Below are positions 46,729-55,963 of a stretch of 64,000 nucleotides of DNA, in pieces (the first letter of the stretch is position 1; each line of letters begins with the position of its first letter). Made by a program: the position numbers and the translations under genes. Source of the stretch: Clostridium saccharoperbutylacetonicum N1-4(HMT) (GTDB lineage Bacteria; Bacillota; Clostridia; Clostridiales; Clostridiaceae); contig NC_020292.1 of assembly GCF_000340885.1 (NCBI RefSeq), positions 72,189 through 136,188 on the forward strand, read 5' to 3'. The notes below the pieces were generated by a model. The model was not told the origin of the DNA. It worked only from the letters and a program-made list of their open reading frames with translations, and searched no databases.

Positions 46729-46803
46729 GTCATCCTCTCCTAATAATAAATTAATCTAATTTTCTAACATAAAATAAATTCAATCCTCTAACATAAACTT
46801 AAT

Positions 46804-47088
46804 CTAATCTTCTAGTACACAAAGTATATCTCTTTCATTTAATATTATAAATTCATCATCTCCATTTTTTATTGGAGAACCTGAAAAGGTAGTATATGCA
46901 ATTCTATCTCCTTCTTTAACCTGCATAGAAACTCTTTCACCATTTTCAAGAAGAGCCCCATCACCAACAGCTATAACTCTTCCAACATAAGTAGGTTCTT
47001 TATCCTTACCTGGAATTATGATTCCAGAAACAGTTTCCTCCCCTTGCTTTTCTTCCTTTACGATGCATCTTGCTCCAAAAACCTTCAT
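46804..47088 (-). CDS. groES: GroES-type co-chaperonin
   Basis: ATG 47088 follows AAGGAGGAAATAGTA. The 94-residue product matches GroES in length and order: an N-terminal strand (MKVFGARCIVKEE), a mobile loop carrying the hydrophobic triad (SGIIIPG), VGRVIAVGDG, and the closing strands (VKEGDRIAYTTFSGS, FIILNERDILCVLED). The triad that contacts GroEL is retained, so it should cap the host chaperonin. No groEL gene is in the window. Large phages use such GroES homologs to fold capsid or other proteins. It stands directly upstream of the polymerase gene in the same direction. Confidence 0.85.
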   Translation of the reverse strand: MKVFGARCIVKEEKQGEETVSGIIIPGKDKEPTYVGRVIAVGDGALLENGERVSMQVKEGDRIAYTTFSGSPIKNGDDEFIILNERDILCVLED

Positions 47089-47140
47089 TACTATTTCCTC
47101 CTTATAATTTTAAAATACTAATTTCTTATCCTTGCTAAAC

Positions 47141-48052
47141 TTAATAAGATATACCTATACCATCATCAATAATATTTTTATTGTCCATGCTTTTTATAAT
47201 GTCTTCAATTTCGATTAATGTGCTATTAACCACTTCTTTGTAATAAGCTTTTTTCTCTATATTAAAAATATCCATTTCATCTTTAACAGTACCTACTACG
47301 GCTATATCATTAACTTCTTGGCTAATACCAATACCTTCATTTTTTGAAATACTTTTATTAGTACCATTTGTTTTAATTCTATTTTTCTTCCTTGAAGACA
47401 TATTTTTTTCGACGTCGATTTCGACTTTTTGCTCATGATTAAGTTTAGCTATTTTGTTTTCTTTTTCTATTGTAACACTTTTTCTGCTATTTTTAACTAA
47501 TTTTTCTTCAATTTTTCTTTTTTTACTTTGAGCTTTCTTTTGATTTTCTTCAACTATTTCATGTGACTCAGTCACTTTATCTAATTCATCATGTACCCCC
47601 AACTTACAAAGCTCTTGGGATGTAGAGGATTCTTTTGAATCAATTAGTTTTTTTTCTTCAGATATTTCCAAGGATTCATTAAAATTACCTATATCACTTA
47701 ACTCAGTTTCAACCTTTTTATTCTGCTTCAAAATCATTAAGATTAACTCTTCCTTTGATATGTCTATCAGCTTTTCAGCTTCTTTACTACACTCTAAACA
47801 TATTCCATTTTTATTTACCTCTAAAGCTTCCCTTTTACATACTTTGCATATATGAACTTCACTTAGATCTTCCTCAGTGACATTCTTTCTACAGGTAAAA
47901 CAATAATTAATTTCCCTTATTTCTTCTACTTCCGCATAACCTTTAAAGTACTCTGTTATTTTTCCATTAACAATTTTAGCAGCTCTTTTTTCAATTTTTT
48001 TAACTATTACTCCAAAGTTACTTTGACCACATGCTTTACAGATTTTGCACAT
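47141..48052 (-). CDS. Zinc-ribbon protein with long charged tail
   Basis: ATG 48052 has GAAGGAGGCAGTA upstream. The 303-residue protein opens with MCKICKACG and holds further C-x2-C pairs (CFTCRKN, CKVCKRE, CLECSKE) within the first 95 residues, enough for two zinc ribbons. Residues 130-240 are highly charged and low-complexity (KKRKIEEKLVKNSRKSVTIE; SRKKNRIKTNGTNKS), which suggests a flexible nucleic-acid- or protein-binding tail. The gene lies just downstream of iteron array A and heads the polymerase run. It contains a GTCGATTTCGAC palindrome at 47414-47425. Function unknown. Confidence 0.6.
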   Translation of the reverse strand: MCKICKACGQSNFGVIVKKIEKRAAKIVNGKITEYFKGYAEVEEIREINYCFTCRKNVTEEDLSEVHICKVCKREALEVNKNGICLECSKEAEKLIDISKEELILMILKQNKKVETELSDIGNFNESLEISEEKKLIDSKESSTSQELCKLGVHDELDKVTESHEIVEENQKKAQSKKRKIEEKLVKNSRKSVTIEKENKIAKLNHEQKVEIDVEKNMSSRKKNRIKTNGTNKSISKNEGIGISQEVNDIAVVGTVKDEMDIFNIEKKAYYKEVVNSTLIEIEDIIKSMDNKNIIDDGIGISY

Positions 48053-48177
48053 AAAAAATACTGCCTCCTTCTATTATTGTCAGCTCTCCAAATATATAAC
48101 TTAAATATTAATCTATATTTATTTTATTATATCAAATGGATTTGCTTTTGATAATATAAGTTTGATAAAAAATTTAA

Positions 48178-48309
48178 GTAACATAAAATGTAACAATATT
48201 AAGTACTTATTTTGATACAGTATATGAAACTAATATAGTTACACTAGTTGTAACAAAAAAAGTCATAAAATATGTATCATAATTAGTTACATATTTTGTG
48301 ACTCCTTTA
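48178..48309. repeat. Iteron array A: 11 tandem 12-bp units
   Basis: From 48178 the sequence divides exactly into 12-mers: GTAACATAAAAT, GTAACAATATTA, AGTACTTATTTT, GATACAGTATAT, GAAACTAATATA, GTTACACTAGTT, GTAACAAAAAAA, GTCATAAAATAT, GTATCATAATTA, GTTACATATTTT and GTGACTCCTTTA. Consensus GTWACWWWWWWW. It fills the gap between the surface-protein gene and the zinc-ribbon gene. The phase is unbroken over 132 bp. Confidence 0.9.
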
Positions 48310-48324
48310 CTGATATTTTGGTAA

Positions 48325-51300
48325 TTAAACCATTGCTCCATCTGCACCTAGCCAGTATCCATCTATAGAAGAATTGCTTATCATAACTCCTGTTTGATCT
48401 AAATAATACCATTTGCCATTATCATTTATCCAGCCAACCTTTGGCATTCCATTACTATTTATGTAATACCAATTATTATTTACTTTTATCCATCCACTTA
48501 CTGGATGACCTGATGGGTTTGTAAACGCCCTACTAACTGAAGGGGAAAAACCACTTGAAGTTGTTGCGTTATATATTGTCCCACTTGGCGAATAATTAGT
48601 TGTAGTTGTTGGTCTCAATACTACAATATTGTTATTATTATCATTATTAGTGCTATTGTTGCTTGAATCTGAATTATTATCGTCATTTGAGGTATTTCTA
48701 TCGATTTTTCCTGCTGTATCATTTACAGTATAATTAGTACCATTTATTGTTGCCGTAACAATTACTTTAATATATTTATTTCTATCACTGCTTTTTAATC
48801 TATATTCTTTTTCATCAGCACCACTTATATCTGTGTACTCTCCATCTCTTGTATCAGCTCTTTGCCATTTATAATCCAAACTTGGCTCTGTTCCTGTATA
48901 TCTTACGTTAGCTTTCAATCTATGGCTTACTTCTTCTGTTCCACTTATTGAAACTGATTCTAAAATTGAATCAGAGCCAGTGCTAGATGCAGTTTGTCCT
49001 GTTACAGTGATAAGTGTATTTACTGTAATTCCACTTCCGTCAGTAGCAGTAGCTATAATCGCAGCAGTTCCATTAGCTATAGCTGTAACAACGCCTTGAG
49101 CATTAACAGTGGCTACACTTGGATTATTTGATGTCCATGTTACATTTTTATTTGTAGCATTACTTGGAGTTATATTTGGCGTAAGTATTAAAGTTCCGCC
49201 TTTTGCACCGATGCTGCTATTTCCGCCAATAGTTATCCCAGCTACTTTAACATTTGTTAGATTAATGATTCCACTATTTCCTCCGGTGTTACCTGTACTT
49301 CCTGTATTTCCACTACTGCTGTTTCCTCCAGTGTTACCTGTACCTCCTGTATTTCCACTACTTCCGTTTCCACCAGTGTTACCTGTGCCTCCTGTATTAC
49401 CAATACCACTGTTTCCTCCAGTGCTGCCTGTACTACTTTGCCCAATTACAGTTACAGCACATGTTGCACTTATTCCACTTCCATCATTGGCTGTACACGT
49501 TATTGTGGCACTTCCTGCTCCTACCGCATTTATATTTCCATTTTGATCTACCGCTACGACATTATTATTACTACTGCTCCATGTTACTGTTTGATCAGTT
49601 GCACCACTTGGTGTTACTGTTTCTGTTAATGTTTTTTTATCTCCTATTACACAATCTAAATTATTTAAACTTAACGATATGTTTGTTACTTGTAATTTTT
49701 GAGGTTGATTAGCTACTACAATCTTACTTCCATTAACACCACTATCTATTAAACGCTGTTTTTGTTCTCCACTATTTACATAAAATATTGCATCATTACA
49801 ACCATCAAATGCATTTTCTCCTATATATGTCACACTGTTTGGGATAAATACACTCTTTAGCAATGTACAATTATCAAATGCAAATTTATCGATACTCTTC
49901 GTACCTTCTGGTATAGTTATATTGTCTAAACTATTACATTCAGCAAATGCTCCATTTCCAATACTCTTTAAATTTTTAGGCAAATTTATACTCGTTAATT
50001 TATCACATCCAACAAATGTGCTAGGCTCTATACTTGTTAAATTGCTTGGTAAAGTTATACTTTTCAAGTTATCGCACATCAAAAATGCTCCTCCACCAAT
50101 ACTCGTCACACTTTCAGGTATTGTTATACCTTCTAGGTCATAACAATTGCAAAATGCCTTAATTCCTATACTTGTTACACCATCAGGAATTTCTGTACTT
50201 TTCATAGTTGAACATTCAGCAAATGCATTATCACCTATACTTTTTACCTTAATTCCATTAATTTCACTAGGTATATTCATATCATCTCGCAAAATATTAT
50301 AACCTACTATCTTTTGATTAGTTGCATCAAATTTAAAGTCCAATTCATTTAATGTTCTACCATCAACTTGTATCTTAGTATCATGTTCAGAAAGACCTGA
50401 ATTAATTAAAAGTTGTCTAACTGCATTATTGGGAACATAATATGTAGCATTATCACATTTAAAAAATGTACTAAATTCTATAGATTTCATACTTTTAGGA
50501 ATTATTATACTTGTCAGGCTCGTACAACAGTAAAAAGTATTTTTTGATAGTGATACTACACCATCTGGTATTTTTATGCTTGTTAAGCTATTACAATTAT
50601 AAAATGCCCACCCCCCTATACTATTTACACTTTCAGGTACATCTATATTAGTCAAGTTCATACATCCTTCAAATGCATAAGGTCCTATGTCTGTTATACC
50701 ATCGTCTAATTTTACACTTTTTAAATTCATACAATATGCAAAAGCATTATCCCCGACACTTTTTACTTTTACACCATCAATTTCACTTGGTACTTCCACA
50801 TCTACCTGGTTACCGTTATATTTAGTTATTGTCCCTGTATCTTTATCAAATTCATAATCCGAATTACTTACAATGTAAATTATACTTTCCCATATTCTAT
50901 TAGAACTATTATGTAGAAGATTTTTTGTAGCTTCACTCTTCACATAAAATTTAGGATGTTCACATTTATAAAATATATTATCTCCTAAAGTTACTATGCT
51001 ATCTGGAATATTTACTATTTTTAAAATAGTACATTCACTAAACGCATCATCTCCTATGGTTTTTACACCCTCTGAAATAATTACACCTCTTAAACCACAA
51101 TTCGAAAATGCCTGAGCACCTATACTTGATACTGTACCTGGTATATTTATCTCTGAAAGTTGTGTGCAGTTAGCGAATGCTGATTTCCCTATTTGTGTTA
51201 CTCCACTAGATATAGTCGCCTTAAGTAATCCAATACATTGAAAAAATGCTCCTTCACCAATGCTACTAACACTACCAGGTATAGTTATATTTCTTAATCC

Positions 51301-51870
51301 ACTATCCATAAAAGCGACGTCACCTATAGACTTTACTCCATTAGGTATAGTTATATTTTGCAATTTATCACACTCTTCAAATGCAGCATCTTTTATTTCT
51401 GTTATAGTATCAGGTAGGTTCACCTCTTTTAAGTTACTACATCCAGCAAATGAATTATTTTCTATTGTTGCTACACCTTCCGGAATTGTTATACTTGTTA
51501 AACTAGTACAGCTTTCAAATGCGCCAAGTCCTATACTTATCACAGTATCTGGAATTTTTACACTAGTTAAACTAGTACAATTTTTAAATGCGCTATTTCC
51601 TATACTTGTTACTGAAACGCCATCTATTGTACTTGGTATTATTACATCAGAATCACTACCAACATATTTTATTATCATGCCTGTAGCAGTATCAAATTGG
51701 AACCCTGAATTCTTAATAACTGCATTAACCGACTTATTATTCCATACTTCTACTGTCTTGTTTCCTCCAGTTTCATTAGCTGCTGCAGATACCTGTGTAG
51801 TTGCCTCCATACTTACGCACATGCTTAATACTAATATTTTACTAATCAGTTTTTTATTTCTTTTTAACAT
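48325..51870 (-). CDS. BspA-like leucine-rich-repeat surface protein with Ig-like and wall-binding domains
   Basis: I start at MLKRNKK (51870), which has AAGGGG eight bases upstream; a TTG start at 51891 is unlikely. The roughly 1181-residue protein has a signal peptide (LISKILVLSMCVSMEATTQV). Three blocks of treponemal/BspA-type leucine-rich repeats follow (about 60-330, 345-490, 530-700; unit pattern ITIPEGVTSIGxxAFxxCxx). Next are a Big_2-type Ig domain (about 725-805), a GNTGG-rich linker, a second Big_2 (about 870-945), another Ig-like module, and C-terminal wall-binding repeats (GWIKVNNNWYYINSNG, KWYYLDQTGVM). It should be displayed on the cell wall and act in adhesion or interaction. 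A cargo gene flanked by iteron arrays A and B. Confidence 0.85.
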   Translation of the reverse strand: MLKRNKKLISKILVLSMCVSMEATTQVSAAANETGGNKTVEVWNNKSVNAVIKNSGFQFDTATGMIIKYVGSDSDVIIPSTIDGVSVTSIGNSAFKNCTSLTSVKIPDTVISIGLGAFESCTSLTSITIPEGVATIENNSFAGCSNLKEVNLPDTITEIKDAAFEECDKLQNITIPNGVKSIGDVAFMDSGLRNITIPGSVSSIGEGAFFQCIGLLKATISSGVTQIGKSAFANCTQLSEINIPGTVSSIGAQAFSNCGLRGVIISEGVKTIGDDAFSECTILKIVNIPDSIVTLGDNIFYKCEHPKFYVKSEATKNLLHNSSNRIWESIIYIVSNSDYEFDKDTGTITKYNGNQVDVEVPSEIDGVKVKSVGDNAFAYCMNLKSVKLDDGITDIGPYAFEGCMNLTNIDVPESVNSIGGWAFYNCNSLTSIKIPDGVVSLSKNTFYCCTSLTSIIIPKSMKSIEFSTFFKCDNATYYVPNNAVRQLLINSGLSEHDTKIQVDGRTLNELDFKFDATNQKIVGYNILRDDMNIPSEINGIKVKSIGDNAFAECSTMKSTEIPDGVTSIGIKAFCNCYDLEGITIPESVTSIGGGAFLMCDNLKSITLPSNLTSIEPSTFVGCDKLTSINLPKNLKSIGNGAFAECNSLDNITIPEGTKSIDKFAFDNCTLLKSVFIPNSVTYIGENAFDGCNDAIFYVNSGEQKQRLIDSGVNGSKIVVANQPQKLQVTNISLSLNNLDCVIGDKKTLTETVTPSGATDQTVTWSSSNNNVVAVDQNGNINAVGAGSATITCTANDGSGISATCAVTVIGQSSTGSTGGNSGIGNTGGTGNTGGNGSSGNTGGTGNTGGNSSSGNTGSTGNTGGNSGIINLTNVKVAGITIGGNSSIGAKGGTLILTPNITPSNATNKNVTWTSNNPSVATVNAQGVVTAIANGTAAIIATATDGSGITVNTLITVTGQTASSTGSDSILESVSISGTEEVSHRLKANVRYTGTEPSLDYKWQRADTRDGEYTDISGADEKEYRLKSSDRNKYIKVIVTATINGTNYTVNDTAGKIDRNTSNDDNNSDSSNNSTNNDNNNNIVVLRPTTTTNYSPSGTIYNATTSSGFSPSVSRAFTNPSGHPVSGWIKVNNNWYYINSNGMPKVGWINDNGKWYYLDQTGVMISNSSIDGYWLGADGAMV

Positions 51871-51933
51871 ATTGTCTACCCCTTTTGTCAAAATATACTA
51901 TTTCTATATTTTATCATGTCTGTATTAATAAGT

Positions 51934-52392
51934 CTAATTATGTAAACATATTCTATAGCCTAATGTATTCCAATTATTCAATCTAAATATTTGTTCTGCA
52001 CATGTGGCAAAATGCAAACTTCTAAATCTTGCAAATGTTGCATAATCTGGAGCAGTCGCCTCCTCAAGTAAAAACATAAATTTAATATCTCTAAGACATG
52101 CTTTTTCAATGTCCCAATATGAATATAGTTTATTCATCTAACCCTAAATCATAATCTCCAGCATTTTTCTTGGCGATACTTGATTTTCTCTTACTAGAAA
52201 ATAAGTCTAATATAAATCTTTTAAATCCATCTCCTCTACAAATTGACTTAGTAATCGCACTGAATCATTAGCTGGTATAATATAATTAATATTTAATGGA
52301 AGCTTTAATTGATAAAACTTCTGATTAATTGTATAATCTTTTTTCCACGAAAATGAGCCGCACACTAATTTAGTGCGACGGCCCCTTTTCAA
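51934..52392 (-). pseudogene. Decayed IS1182-family transposase (N-terminal part only)
   Basis: Two (-) strand fragments align with the start of IS1182-type transposases. FYQLKLPLNINYIIPANDSV and RLLSQFVEEMDLKDLY (52207-52392) are followed by MNKLYSYWDIEKACLRDIKF and APDYATFARFRSLH (51934-52137). The joining stretch still reads RENQ-like sequence but with stops. The DDE catalytic half is absent. A hairpin with a GGGGCCGTCGCACTAA end at 52358-52386 may be the element's terminal repeat. It is a dead insertion remnant between two surface-protein genes. Confidence 0.75.
52358..52386. repeat. Probable IS end: GCCG...CGGC hairpin
   Basis: CACTAA-T-TTAGTG is extended outward by GCCG and CGGC with a small internal loop. 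On the (-) strand it reads GGGGCCGTCGCACTAA, resembling terminal repeats of IS1182-like elements, and stands at the correct side of the transposase remnant. Could also be a terminator for the 52427 gene. Confidence 0.45.
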
Positions 52393-52426
52393 TTAGAAAT
52401 ATTATTATATTCTTTGTATCTTTTTA

Positions 52427-53209
52427 TCAATTACTTACAATAATGTGATATATATATTGTTTATCCCAATCACAATAACGAGGGACAATTCGTATATCCC
52501 CTCCACCTACAGCTATTGCTTTAACTTCTTTTGAGTTTTCCCATTTCATGCAAGTTAGATTTGCTAGAATTCTTGGATTAGTTTTATAATCTTTTTCAAC
52601 AAGTTTAATAACCTGTCCTAGCTTTACCTGTATGCTTGAACCATTAGGATAACTTGAGGTCAATATATCACCATTAGAATTAGTAGTATAAGTTATTACA
52701 ATAGGAGCATTTCTGTTATTAGAACTTGCTTCACTATCGTTCTCTTTTTTCTTTGCCGGTGTCTCCACAATAATTCCGTCTTGATTTAAATAACATCCAT
52801 CAATTGTTGTATTTACTGCCATTGTTCCATCATTATTCATGTAATACCATTTGTCACTATCCTTTATCCAACCTGTTCTAAGCTTTCCATCTGATCCTAA
52901 ATAGTACCACTTACTTTTATCCTGAAGCCAGTTTAATTTCATTTTTCCTGAATCATCACAATAATACCAGGAACCATTATCTTGAACCCAGCCTGTTTGA
53001 ACTTTATCATCTTTATAATAATACCAATCGCCATCTTTTTGATTCCATCCATTTTGTTTTGCTTGTTCTTTCTTAAGTTCATAATTTGCAGTAGCTTTAC
53101 TTGGAGTACTATCGCTTGATGCATTTAATGCATATATAGCACCTCCTGCTCCGCATGCAATAACTACCACTGCACTTGTCACTCCTAAAATTAACACATT
53201 CTTACCCAT
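52427..53209 (-). CDS. Membrane-anchored surface protein with wall-binding repeats, paralog 1
   Basis: ATG 53209 follows AAGGGGAAAATAAG. The 260-residue protein has an N-terminal membrane segment (about residues 4-28, VLILGVTSAVVVIACGAGG), likely an uncleaved anchor. It then has four or five aromatic repeats (about 52-150; DGDWYYYKDDKVQTGWVQDN, KWYYLGSDGKLRTGWIKDSD). A C-terminal domain of about 90 residues (PIVITYTTNSNGDILTSSYP, QVIKLVEKDYK) is not recognised. The N-terminal half is paralogous to the 60928 gene; the C-terminal domains differ. Iteron array B lies 176 bp upstream. Likely a host-surface cargo protein. Confidence 0.75.
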   Translation of the reverse strand: MGKNVLILGVTSAVVVIACGAGGAIYALNASSDSTPSKATANYELKKEQAKQNGWNQKDGDWYYYKDDKVQTGWVQDNGSWYYCDDSGKMKLNWLQDKSKWYYLGSDGKLRTGWIKDSDKWYYMNNDGTMAVNTTIDGCYLNQDGIIVETPAKKKENDSEASSNNRNAPIVITYTTNSNGDILTSSYPNGSSIQVKLGQVIKLVEKDYKTNPRILANLTCMKWENSKEVKAIAVGGGDIRIVPRYCDWDKQYIYHIIVSN

Positions 53210-53384
53210 CTTATTTTCCCCTTAGTTTTAATAGTTATAATTTCAACATAGTAATTATAACAAATTGCATTAATATTTAACAGTATTTATATAATTAGCA
53301 AATATATTCTTTCAATTCAAAAATCTATATTTATTATAAAGATATCAATGCTTAATATAAATGGTAATCTCCCATATAATTTTA

Positions 53385-53479
53385 AGTACAAAAAAAGTAC
53401 AAATAATATAACATTTAAAGTTACATAATATGTTACTTTAAATGTTATATTGTTTGTATCATTAAACGTAACAAATATA
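53385..53479. repeat. Iteron array B: eight units of 11-12 bp
   Basis: Units in order are AGTACAAAAAA (11 bp), AGTACAAATAAT, ATAACATTTAAA, GTTACATAATAT, GTTACTTTAAAT, GTTATATTGTTT, GTATCATTAAAC and GTAACAAATATA. The same 12-bp phase and GTWAC opening as array A. GTTACATAATAT recurs exactly in array D. No gene lies between 53,210 and 53,567. Confidence 0.88.
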
Positions 53480-53567
53480 TTTATATAAATATTATAATTA
53501 CTGCATATATATCAATATATACAACAAAAATAATGCCTAATTATTATAATAAAAAATCACTCATAAA

Positions 53568-54047
53568 TTAACTAAACATCGAAGTAATTATCACATTATA
53601 AGTTTCAAGAGCAGCACTAAACGGGAGCGCTATTAGCTTATTATTTATATCCTCTGAATTTACCCCAAAAAGAATTGAATAATCTCCAACCTTCCTTAAA
53701 TTCTTGGTAAAAGCTTCTCCTGGCTTTACACCATCTCTTATTATGGCTAGCTTTCCTGTTTTAGCCTCAGATCTTGTAACTGCGCTATCTATTGCTATAA
53801 TTAAAGCATCTTTATATTCATTCCTTATTTTCTCTTCAATGCTTTCAACATTATAAGAATCAACTCTATCATTCATTGTCCCAAAACATAATATATCTTT
53901 TTCTGCAAGAAGAGAGCCAACCATAGGACCATAGCTATCCCAAACATGCTCTGGCGTTCCTATACATAAAAATATTTTTCTCTTTGGATTTATACATATT
54001 TCCGCTAAAACCTCAGCACTATTTTCATCTAATTTTCTAATAGTCAA
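53568..54047 (-). CDS. yyaC: YyaC-like (DUF1256) sporulation-associated protein
   Basis: ATG is 54047, with AGAGGGGAAATGAAAGT... on the (-) strand upstream. The 159-residue product matches the YyaC family, which has a germination-protease-like fold: FLCIGTPEHVWDSYGPMVGS (the C-I-G-T-x-x-x-x-x-D-S-x-G-P block), a middle strand DALIIAIDSAVTRSE, KLAIIRDGVKPGEAFTKNL, and VGDYSILFGVN. In Bacillus and Clostridium, YyaC is a spore-forming-cell protein of poorly known role. Its presence on a mobile element could affect sporulation of the lysogen or passage through spores; that is inference. It differs enough from the usual core (PGEAFTKNL for PGAGVxKxL) to suggest divergence. Confidence 0.8.
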   Translation of the reverse strand: MTIRKLDENSAEVLAEICINPKRKIFLCIGTPEHVWDSYGPMVGSLLAEKDILCFGTMNDRVDSYNVESIEEKIRNEYKDALIIAIDSAVTRSEAKTGKLAIIRDGVKPGEAFTKNLRKVGDYSILFGVNSEDINNKLIALPFSAALETYNVIITSMFS

Positions 54048-54167
54048 CTTTCATTTCCCCTCTTCTACAAATTTTGTATTTCATTATAGATATCCAAATT
54101 AATAATAAAACTTATAAATGTAATATACATACATCATTGAGAAATTATAATCACAACACTACACTAG

Positions 54168-54355
54168 AAATTAGATACATATTTGTGCAAGCGGCATATG
54201 AAATTAAGCTGTGATGGTTATTAGTGGAAGGTTGTTCCACTTTCTGCTTGTCATAAATTTACTTTAGGAACATCCAGAAATGGGTGCAACCTTCCACTTA
54301 GAACCCATCCAGCGAAAATTTCATTAGTCCGCTGTAATAAATATGTATCTGATTT
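54168..54355. other. 188-bp long hairpin element (MITE-like or structured RNA)
   Basis: The ends AAATTAGATACATATTT (54168-54184) and AAATATGTATCTGATTT (54339-54355) are complementary over 17 bp with one wobble. Further paired segments lie inside in nested order: AGCGG/CCGCT, ATGAAATT/AATTTCAT, a GCTG...GATGG region with CCATCCAGC, and GTGGAAGGTTG/CAACCTTCCAC. The whole element could fold into one long, interrupted hairpin. It fills the gap between the VWA gene and yyaC; no ORF is present. Confidence 0.7.
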
Positions 54356-54379
54356 CGGTAAGTTTTGAGAAGTACACTC

Positions 54380-55927
54380 TTAATTGGAACTTATATTGTT
54401 AAAAATATTGATCAAGGCTTTTTCATCTGCCAAGTCATCAAATCTTATTATGTAATCACAAAATTCCATCATATACTTTTCATTTGCTGCCCCAATTATG
54501 ATTCCATGTATTATAAATTTTCTTTTTTTCTTTAAAGCCTCTAATTTTTTTCTAAATTCCATAGATAAAAATTTAACTGGTTCTCCATCTGTAATAAAAA
54601 GTATATCTGCCTTTTTAAATTTATGATTGGAGAGAGTTTCTAACGCTTTTTCTAACGGAGGCTCAAATTCTGTACCGCCACCATAAAAGGTCTCTGCAAT
54701 TTCTATTATTTTTTTCAAATTATATTCATTCTTTTTTGAATCTATCACTTTGTTTACGGTGTTATCAAACAATACGCATCTATAAGCCCTTTTAGCTTTA
54801 GTCGCTATTTGAAACATTGAAATGGCTATAGCCTTTGCAAAATACTCTTTTTTCCCCTTCATAGACTCTGAATTATCTATACATGCTATAAGGGGACCGT
54901 TTATTTCATCTTCGCCATGCACTTCATATTGAAGAAGGGTTTTATTTAAATATTTTTTATAAAATTGATTTTCTAAGTCTTTATCTGCTAAAAGGAGTTT
55001 TTCACAGCTTAAAATTCTATTTATGCTGTTTCCAACTCCAACTCCTGAAATTGTAAGCCCATACTTTCCTGGATTTTTGTTAATATCCTCTATATAAGTT
55101 CTCATCTTGCCAAGTCTTTTTGAAATATGCTTAATAATACTGCTTTTAGTTAAAGCTTTTGCAAGTTCAAGTTTTTCTTCATAACTAACCTTTTGTAATT
55201 TTCCATTTTCATCTCCAGGAGCCTTAGGAAGAGTGACAAAACTTTTCATTAACCCCCAGTCTTTACTTAGCTTTTTTTGAACCTCTGCTAAAACATCCTT
55301 TAATGAGTCACTTATTTTCTTTATATCTACAATATCTGTCCCTTTTTTCTGTGCCTTTAAAATATTGCTATCAGCCTTATCTATTAATTTTTTCAAATTG
55401 CACGCTTGTCCCTTTAAATCATCATCCTCAGGATCATATATTAACTGCTGCTCGACTTCTATAAGCTGCTCCTGGCAGGCAATAGCTGTATTTATATTGT
55501 CCATCAAAAATTGATGTGCTTCTGACTGCTTAGCCAAATTTTCAAGGATTTCACGAGCTTTATCTAAAAACATGCTTAAGGCATAAGTTGAATTAAACAA
55601 ATCACAAGCTGTATTTTTCCTAAGCTTATTAAAATTGTCGTTATCAATTAATCTTTTTAATATTTTATTTTCAAGCTTTAGAGAAACAGCTACATTTTCC
55701 TCATTATAAACTTTTGGTGCAACCTTATATAAAGCATTAAATAAATCTTCACTCAACTTCTCAAAAAATGGAGTTCTCTCGTTGTTTTCTTCTATGGTTT
55801 CCCTAAGTTTTTCTGCGTCCCTTAAGGCATCTTTAAATATTTCCTTATCTATATAATCCAATTTGACGGAGCTAAAATGAATTTTATCATCTATTACATC
55901 TAAAAACTCAACATTGGCTGAAAGCAT
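54380..55927 (-). CDS. VWA-domain protein (CoxE/ViaA-like partner of MoxR)
   Basis: The 515-residue protein has a long helical N-terminal region (1-330) and a von Willebrand A domain at the C-terminus. The MIDAS residues are visible: Asp351-x-Ser-x-Ser (IDNSESMKG), Thr419 (GGGTEFEPPL) and Asp447 (FITDGEP). The order helical region then VWA, next to a MoxR ATPase, is that of ViaA-RavA and CoxE-type pairs, which remodel or activate client complexes. ATG 55927 lies 36 bp after the ATPase stop, so the two genes are co-expressed. In mobile elements such pairs appear in conflict systems as well as in housekeeping; I cannot tell which here. Confidence 0.8.
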   Translation of the reverse strand: MLSANVEFLDVIDDKIHFSSVKLDYIDKEIFKDALRDAEKLRETIEENNERTPFFEKLSEDLFNALYKVAPKVYNEENVAVSLKLENKILKRLIDNDNFNKLRKNTACDLFNSTYALSMFLDKAREILENLAKQSEAHQFLMDNINTAIACQEQLIEVEQQLIYDPEDDDLKGQACNLKKLIDKADSNILKAQKKGTDIVDIKKISDSLKDVLAEVQKKLSKDWGLMKSFVTLPKAPGDENGKLQKVSYEEKLELAKALTKSSIIKHISKRLGKMRTYIEDINKNPGKYGLTISGVGVGNSINRILSCEKLLLADKDLENQFYKKYLNKTLLQYEVHGEDEINGPLIACIDNSESMKGKKEYFAKAIAISMFQIATKAKRAYRCVLFDNTVNKVIDSKKNEYNLKKIIEIAETFYGGGTEFEPPLEKALETLSNHKFKKADILFITDGEPVKFLSMEFRKKLEALKKKRKFIIHGIIIGAANEKYMMEFCDYIIRFDDLADEKALINIFNNISSN

Positions 55928-55963
55928 AATAACAAATCCTCCCTTAGCTATAAATCAGCTTAT

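Noticed and set aside
49109..50143. Long + strand frames opposite the LRR surface-protein gene
   Set aside because: They are shadows of the repeated LRR and GNTGG-linker codons and lack start signals.
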